Origin: Bradyrhizobium sp. 1(2017)
GTDB taxonomy: Bacteria; Pseudomonadota; Alphaproteobacteria; Rhizobiales; Xanthobacteraceae
Length of the DNA: 64,000 nt
Assembly: GCF_011602485.2 (NCBI RefSeq)
Contig: NZ_CP050022.2
Span: forward strand, 1,818,001-1,882,000
Direction: 5' to 3'
Position 1 is the stretch's first letter. Each line of letters starts with the position of its first letter. Both the position numbers and the translations under genes were made by a program. A model generated the notes under the pieces. The model was not told the origin of the DNA and searched no databases. It saw only the letters and a list, made by a program, of their open reading frames with translations. Shown piece by piece: positions 59,425 to 64,000 of the stretch.

Positions 59425-60639
59425 TCACTTCTTCACCATCGCACAGGCCGGGTCCGGCGGACCGAACGCCTTGTCGCCGGAGATGGTCGTGAGGATCTTG
59501 TAATAGTCCCACGGATATTTGCTCTCCTCCGGCGTCTTCACCTGCACCAGCCAGAGGTCGTGCACCATCAGATTGTCCTCGCGCAATTTGCCGTTGCGGG
59601 CGAAGAAATCCTCGATCGGCTTCTCGCGCATCTTGGCGGCGACCTTGAGCGGATCGTCGGTGCCGGTCTCCTTGATGGCGTTGAGATAGTGCATCACGCT
59701 GGAATAGACGCCCGCCTGCCACATCGAGGGCATCTTGTTCATCTTGGCGAAATAGCGCTTCGACCATTCGCGGGTCTTGTCGTCCATGTCCCAATAGAAC
59801 GACGTGGTCAGGAGCAGGCCTTGCGCGGCCTGCAGGCCGAGGCCGTGGATGTCGGTGATCAGCGCCAGCAGCGCCGCCATCTGCTGGCCGCCCTTGAACA
59901 CGCCGAACTCCGAGCCGGTCTTGATCTCGTTCATGTTGTTGGGGGGACCTGCGGCAATGCCGATGATCTTGGCCTTGGACGCCTGCGCCTGCAGCACGAA
60001 GGAGGAGAGGTCCGGGGTCGCCAGCGGCGGCCGCACCGAGCCCAGCACCTTGCCGCCATTGGCAGTGACGACTGCGGAGGCGTCGCGCTCCAGCGAATGG
60101 CCGAAGGCGTAGTCGTCGGTGATGAAGAACCAGCTGTCGCCGCCGCGCTTGACCACGGCATCCGCCGTGCCGACCGCGAGCGCGCGGGTGTCGAACACCC
60201 ATTGGATCGCGTAAGGCGAGCAGAACTTTCCGTGGAAATCCGCGGTGCCGGTGGAATGGGTGATGAACAGCCGCTTCTTCTCGTTGGCGACGTTCTGCAC
60301 CGCGAGCCCGACCGCGGAGACCGGCACGTCGACGATCAGATCGACCTGGTCGACGTCGTACCAGCGCCGCGCGATGGTGCCACCGATGTCGGCCTTGAGC
60401 TGGTGGTCGCCGATCACGATGCTGATCGGCTTGCCGAGCACCTTGCCGCCGAAATCGTCGATCGCCATCTGCGCCGCCGTCACCGAGCCCTGGCCGGTCG
60501 GCGCCGAGGCCGGGCCGTTCATGTCGGTGAGCACGCCGATCTTGACGACGTCGTCGGACAGCTGCGCCGAGGCCGCACCGGACAGCAGCGCCGCCGTCAG
60601 GGCGGCCGCGACCGGCAGTCCAGATCTGATTGGATTCAT
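59425..60639 (-). CDS. ABC transporter substrate-binding protein, branched-chain amino acid (LivJ/HAAT) type
   Basis: 404 residues. Signal peptide MNPIRSGLPVAAALTAALLSGAASAQ, then VVKIGVLTDMNGPASAPTGQGSVTAAQMAIDDFGGKVLGKPISIVIGD, the type I binding fold. No permease or ATP-binding partner gene in the window. It lies ~100 bases before the HTH-PBP regulator gene on the same strand but belongs to a separate transcript. Confidence 0.92.
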   Translation of the reverse strand: MNPIRSGLPVAAALTAALLSGAASAQLSDDVVKIGVLTDMNGPASAPTGQGSVTAAQMAIDDFGGKVLGKPISIVIGDHQLKADIGGTIARRWYDVDQVDLIVDVPVSAVGLAVQNVANEKKRLFITHSTGTADFHGKFCSPYAIQWVFDTRALAVGTADAVVKRGGDSWFFITDDYAFGHSLERDASAVVTANGGKVLGSVRPPLATPDLSSFVLQAQASKAKIIGIAAGPPNNMNEIKTGSEFGVFKGGQQMAALLALITDIHGLGLQAAQGLLLTTSFYWDMDDKTREWSKRYFAKMNKMPSMWQAGVYSSVMHYLNAIKETGTDDPLKVAAKMREKPIEDFFARNGKLREDNLMVHDLWLVQVKTPEESKYPWDYYKILTTISGDKAFGPPDPACAMVKK

Positions 60640-60738
60640 GCTTTTCCTCCCTCGATCCGGCTCGTTGGCCGGTGTTGCCCGGGTATGCCCCCGGCTGAAT
60701 TGGTTTCTTTTGCAACTATTTGGGGGCGGGCGTCAATG

Positions 60739-61632
60739 TCAGGCCGCGAAGCGGATCTGCCCGGCCGGCGAGGGGTCGTAGCCGGTCAGCTCCTCCGCAC
60801 GCTGGCGCAGCCGCTTTTCGCCCACAAGCCGGAGCAGCGCCTGCATGGCCGGGCGGAAATAGCTGCGCTGCCGCAACGCAAGGTCGAAGTTTTCCCAGAC
60901 CAGAGGCACGAAATCGAGGCCGGCCGAGCGCGCCGCCGCGCGCGTCGCGATGCCGCAATCGGCCTGGCCGGCGCGGACGATCTCGGCGAGGTCGGGCCCG
61001 GTCAGCGCCGGCGTCTCCACGCGGCGCAGATCCCGTGTCGAGGCACCCGCGCGCTTCAGGAGCACGTCCAGCAGCATCTGCGCGCCTGTGCCTTGTTGTC
61101 GCATCGCCATCCTGGCGCCGAGGGCGAGCACGTCGGACAGGCCGTGCAGATGCTTGGGATTGCCTGGCGGCAGCACGAGGCCCTGTTCGCGGCGCACGAA
61201 TGCGACCAGCAGGGCATCATGCAGGTCGGGAGCTGCCCGCAACGCTTCGACGCTGGCATCGCCGGCGAGATTGTCGGACGCGTCCAGGGCGTGGAAATGC
61301 ACCGCCGCCGCCATCACCTCGTTGCGCTGCAAGCGCTCGAGCCCGCGGGCGCTGCCTTCCGTCATCGATCCCAGGCCCGAGCCGGATTCGCGCAGGCTCC
61401 AATCCAGCAGCTCGTCCTGGCTGCCGCCGACGACCGGCGGCGGCTCGGCGATCAGCATGCCGGCTGGACGCGCGAGGCCCGACAAGACCCAGAGATCGAG
61501 CTCGTGCCGCGGGAAGAGCCACTTCCCGGTCACCTTGGTGCAGGGGATCGCGCCGGTGGTGACGAGTTCGTAGAGCTTGCGTTCGCCGAGCCGAAGATAG
61601 TCGGCGGCTTCGCTGGTGGTCAGGAATTCCAT
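60739..61632 (-). CDS. Helix-turn-helix regulator fused to a periplasmic-binding-like (PBP) domain
   Basis: 297 residues. N-terminal excisionase-type winged helix (MEFLTTSEAADYLRLGERKLYELVTTGAIPCTKVTGKWLFPRHELDLWV, 1-49), then a PBP-like sensor domain (GLERLQRNEVMAAAVHFHALDA, ... DCGIATRAAARSAGLDFVPLVWENFDLAL). This pairing is found next to molybdate/tungstate uptake and MoeA-like genes; the PBP domain probably senses an oxyanion or cofactor intermediate. It diverges from the TupA-like gene, its likely target. Confidence 0.85.
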   Translation of the reverse strand: MEFLTTSEAADYLRLGERKLYELVTTGAIPCTKVTGKWLFPRHELDLWVLSGLARPAGMLIAEPPPVVGGSQDELLDWSLRESGSGLGSMTEGSARGLERLQRNEVMAAAVHFHALDASDNLAGDASVEALRAAPDLHDALLVAFVRREQGLVLPPGNPKHLHGLSDVLALGARMAMRQQGTGAQMLLDVLLKRAGASTRDLRRVETPALTGPDLAEIVRAGQADCGIATRAAARSAGLDFVPLVWENFDLALRQRSYFRPAMQALLRLVGEKRLRQRAEELTGYDPSPAGQIRFAA

Positions 61633-61634
61633 CC

Positions 61635-61648
61635 TGCATTCCTATGCA
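61635..61648. promoter_or_regulatory. Possible autoregulatory palindrome TGCAT-N4-ATGCA
   Basis: A 5-base inverted repeat TGCAT / ATGCA with a four-base spacer lies immediately before the HTH-PBP gene start (61632). Short, so weak; it could be an operator in the leader. Confidence 0.25.
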
Positions 61649-61837
61649 AATTCTTGCTTCTTTTTGACGTTCGACGCAGGTGGAATTCTGCACTTCAATT
61701 CGTGTCCGCCGGAACCATGCCCGATCATCTCGCTGCTTTGCAACACATCCGCGCGCGCGATCTTTGCTTTGGTGAACGATCCCCACAGCGCGCATCCTTG
61801 CCGAAATTTCCCGAGCGGGAAGCGCGAGGGAGGAGAG

Positions 61838-62737
61838 ATGCGTCACGAGTGCGGCGCAATCGCGCGCCATCATGGCCATGTCTTGTCCAGTGGGAACCCG
61901 ATCATGGCCGTCCGCCGCCTCTTCGTTGCATTCGCGCTTCTCTGCGGCCTTGCCGCGGGCGTTGCGGCGTCGTCCGCGGAGGACCGCAACATCGTCCTCG
62001 CCACGACGACGGCGACGCAGGAGTCCGGCCTGCTCGATCATCTGCTGCCGATCTTCCGCGCCAAGACCGGGATCGACGTGACGGTGATCGCGCGGCGTGC
62101 CGACGAGGTGCTCGACGGCGCGCGGAGGGGCGAGGTCGACGTCGTGCTGATGCATGCGCGACCGCAGGAGGAGAAATTCGTCGCCGACGGTTTCGGCGTG
62201 AAGCGCTTTGACGTGATGTACAACGACTACGTGCTGATCGGGCCGAAGAGCGATCCCGCCGCGGTGAAGGGCAAGGACATCGCCACCGCGCTGAAGGCGA
62301 TCGAGGGCAAGGGCGCGCCGTTCGTGACGCGCGGCGACCGCTCGGGCACCCATGCCGCCGAGCTCGCGCTCTGGATCGTCGCCGGCATCGACATCGCGAG
62401 CGCCAAGGGCGGCTGGTATCGCGAGGCAGGCGCGGGCATGACGGCGGCTCTCGATGCCGCGCGTGCCGCGAACGCCTATGTGTTGTCGGACCGCGGCAGC
62501 TGGATCTCGTTCAAGGAGCGCGGCGATCTCGACATTGTCGTCGAAGGCGACAGGCGGCTGCTCAATCAGTACGGCGTGATGCTGGTCAATCCTCGGAAGT
62601 TCCCGAACGTGAAGGAGGATCTCGCGCAGACCTTCATCGACTGGCTGACCTCGCCGGAGGGACAGACCGCGATCGCCGGCTACAAGATCGACGGGCAGCA
62701 GCTGTTCTTCCCCAACTCGGACAGATCGGGCGGCTGA
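61838..62737 (+). CDS. Tungstate/molybdate-type ABC substrate-binding protein (TupA-like)
   Basis: 299 residues from ATG at 61838, chosen for the strong GGAGGA ribosome site; an ATG at 61904 gives the more usual signal-peptide length. Signal-like segment LFVAFALLCGLAAGVAASSA, then NIVLATTTATQESGLLDHLLPIFRAKTGIDVTVIARR, the TupA/PstS-like oxyanion fold, with TTTATQESG and THAAELALW contributing the anion loop. Binds tungstate or molybdate with high affinity. The TupB/TupC permease and ATPase are not in the window. Confidence 0.9.
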   Translation: MRHECGAIARHHGHVLSSGNPIMAVRRLFVAFALLCGLAAGVAASSAEDRNIVLATTTATQESGLLDHLLPIFRAKTGIDVTVIARRADEVLDGARRGEVDVVLMHARPQEEKFVADGFGVKRFDVMYNDYVLIGPKSDPAAVKGKDIATALKAIEGKGAPFVTRGDRSGTHAAELALWIVAGIDIASAKGGWYREAGAGMTAALDAARAANAYVLSDRGSWISFKERGDLDIVVEGDRRLLNQYGVMLVNPRKFPNVKEDLAQTFIDWLTSPEGQTAIAGYKIDGQQLFFPNSDRSGG

Positions 62738-62791
62738 GGCGCGCCTCGCCGGCGGTTGCCAAAGCGGGCGATGCATGGTCCATCATGGCGC

Positions 62792-63901
62792 ATGACCCAG
62801 CGCCTGCCGTCCTCGCTCACGCCGCTCGACACTGCGCTCGCCGCGTTGGTGCGCGGCGTTGATCCCGTCGCGCCGGTGGAGTTGTCGCTGCCCGACGCGA
62901 TCGGCTGCATTGCGGCGGGCACGCTGCTGCTTGTGGCTTGTCCGCCCCGCGACATCGCCGCCGCAGACGGCTGGGCGCTGTCCGCCAACGATCTCGTCGG
63001 TGCGTCCGCCTACGCGCCGCTGCCGCTGGCGGTGGCCCCTGCGTGGGTCGATGCCGGCGACGCGATGCCGGAGGGATGCGACTGCGTGCTCGATGCGGGC
63101 GCGGTCGAGCTATCAGGTCCGATTCCCCAGGTGCTGGCGGAAGCCGTGCCGGGGCAGGGCATCCGGCGCGCCGGAAGTGATGCCGCCGCCCGCATGCCCG
63201 CCTGCGTCGAGGGCCACCCGGTCGGTGCGGCTGATGTTCTGGTCGCGCGCGTCGCGGGCCTGGAGAAACTTGGCGTGCGGCAGCCGCGGCTGCGTATCGT
63301 CAATGTGCCGGGCGCAACGGCAACGGCACGAATGATCGGCGACATTGCGCGCGCAGCGGGACTGGACGTGACGACGATTGAGGCCGGCGCGCGCGACGAA
63401 GCATCGATTGCCGATGCGCTCGATGCGTCCTCCTGCGATCTGCTGCTGACGATCGGCGGTAGTGGCGTCGGCCGCCGGGATGCCGCCATCGCAGCACTGG
63501 CCCGACGCGGTGACGTGCTGGCCCACGGGCTTGCGCTGCAGCCCGGACGCACCGCCGCGGTCGGACGGCTCGGACGGATTCCCGTGGTCGCCTTGCCCGG
63601 CTCGCCCGATCATGCGCTCGCGGCCTGGCTCGCGCTCGTGCTGCCGCTCATCGACCGGTTGTCGGCACGCCGCCGTCCGCGCCGGCAGGTGGCACTGCCA
63701 CTTGCGCGGAAAATCGCATCCGGTGTCGGCATCGCCGAAATGGCCCTGTTGTCCTGGGAACATCATGCGTGGATGCCGCTTGCCGTGGGCGAATGGCCGC
63801 TGCAGGCGATGGCCCGTGCCGGTGCATGGCTGCTCGTCCCCGCCAGCCATGAGGGTTTCGCGGCGGGCATGTCCGTCGATGCCTATTTGATGCGGGAATG
63901 A
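62792..63901 (+). CDS. Divergent MoeA-like molybdopterin-binding protein
   Basis: 369 residues from ATG at 62792 (another at 62771, TTG at 62756). MoeA hallmarks: LDTALAALVRGVDPV, DIAAADGWALSANDLVGA (the DGxA metal-cofactor loop), and the MoCF-binding part LLTIGGSGVGRRDAAIAAL and GRIPVVALPGSPDHALAAWLAL. MoeA inserts molybdenum into molybdopterin. Several MoeA catalytic residues are altered (e.g. GGSGVGRRD instead of the usual GGVSVGDYD), so this may be a sensor or a partner of the following MoeA gene rather than a classical enzyme. Overlaps or abuts the next gene by a few bases. Confidence 0.78.
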   Translation: MTQRLPSSLTPLDTALAALVRGVDPVAPVELSLPDAIGCIAAGTLLLVACPPRDIAAADGWALSANDLVGASAYAPLPLAVAPAWVDAGDAMPEGCDCVLDAGAVELSGPIPQVLAEAVPGQGIRRAGSDAAARMPACVEGHPVGAADVLVARVAGLEKLGVRQPRLRIVNVPGATATARMIGDIARAAGLDVTTIEAGARDEASIADALDASSCDLLLTIGGSGVGRRDAAIAALARRGDVLAHGLALQPGRTAAVGRLGRIPVVALPGSPDHALAAWLALVLPLIDRLSARRRPRRQVALPLARKIASGVGIAEMALLSWEHHAWMPLAVGEWPLQAMARAGAWLLVPASHEGFAAGMSVDAYLMRE

Positions 63902-63902
63902 T

Positions 63903-64000
63903 ATGGATTCCGGCATGCCGATGATTCCGAGATCGCCAGAGCGCAGCGCGCTCGAACAGGAGCAGTTCCTCAAGATCCTGTCGCGGGAAGAGGCGCTGGC
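63903..64000 (+). CDS. Second MoeA-like gene, N-terminal fragment (truncated by window end)
   Basis: ATG at 63903, one base after the previous stop. The ~32 visible residues MDSGMPMIPRSPERSALEQE and FLKILSREEALA match the first helix of MoeA proteins (LSxEEAL). The rest lies outside the window. With the divergent MoeA-like gene and TupA-like gene it forms a molybdenum or tungsten cofactor module. Confidence 0.55.
   Translation, partial: MDSGMPMIPRSPERSALEQEQFLKILSREEAL

Noticed and set aside
59560..62211. Plus-strand 883-codon frame across the LivJ-type and regulator genes
   Set aside because: It is antisense to two clear genes with recognised folds; its codon content is compositional.

Overview
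The window reads as chromosomal DNA of a high-GC alphaproteobacterium, most likely Bradyrhizobium or a close Nitrobacteraceae relative. The evidence is the strong G/C third-position bias, the intergenic palindromic repeats of the types seen in that group (337-385, 1581-1666, 59250-59391), the large number of orphan solute-binding proteins, several class III nucleotide cyclases, and small conserved proteins typical of these genomes. This genus call is inference from recognition, not from a search. I see no transposase, integrase, phage gene, rRNA or CRISPR array. One tRNA (anticodon CAU) lies at 56700-56775.

Layout. 1-1.55 kb: the end of an SMP-30-like gene and an HDAC-family deacetylase. 1.7-10.4 kb (minus strand): a compact nonribosomal peptide locus with a luciferase-like monooxygenase, an Sfp-type phosphopantetheinyl transferase, a small lysine-rich protein and a two-module NRPS (A-T-C-A-T-C). 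A SAM-cyclase-AAA-TPR signalling protein and a PCMT-like methyltransferase diverge from it. 14.9-19.7 kb: a surface-polysaccharide group with a DUF6492 protein, a Tat-exported GH10 xylanase, a glycosyltransferase and a flippase. 20-21.5 kb: an L,D-transpeptidase. 21.6-28.4 kb: a catabolic or uptake locus controlled by a divergent TetR regulator. Its minus-strand operon is LivJ-type SBP, MBL hydrolase, TctC-type SBP, VOC protein and methyltransferase; its plus-strand operon is TetR, CMD-family protein and SDR. Two near-identical palindromes lie in the shared promoter. 28.5-33.7 kb: HutD-like protein, two more cyclases (one fused to a WGR domain), rhodanese and several small proteins.

33.8-35.7 kb: a tandem pair of LysR paralogues. 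36.2-40 kb: small secreted or membrane proteins, a secretory lipase and a DUF4403 protein. 40.2-46.2 kb: exbB-exbD-tonB facing a ZnuD-like TonB-dependent receptor that carries an extra Omp25-type barrel at its C-terminus, with an MntR-like regulator diverging from the receptor. A palindrome with an MntR-like TAGC-N4-GCTA core lies before the receptor, and a degenerate copy lies before exbB, so the cluster looks like a metal (Mn or Zn) uptake system. 47.5-49.1 kb: ku with its usual small partner and a frameshifted small gene. 49.3-56.6 kb: DUF3833 protein, then a LysR regulator divergent from an apparent operon of MDR oxidoreductase, cupin, HbpS/GlcG-like protein, two tandem yellow/MRJP-type beta-propellers and an EamA exporter. 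56.7-60.6 kb: tRNA and three orphan substrate-binding proteins. 60.7-64 kb: a molybdate/tungstate-type module with an HTH-PBP regulator, TupA-like SBP, divergent MoeA-like protein and the start of a second MoeA-like gene.

The most unusual items are the receptor-porin double-barrel fusion with its candidate metal operators, the NRPS whose second adenylation domain has lost the Asp that binds the amino group, the WGR-cyclase fusion, and the twin TetR palindromes. Six solute-binding proteins occur with no permease gene in the window.
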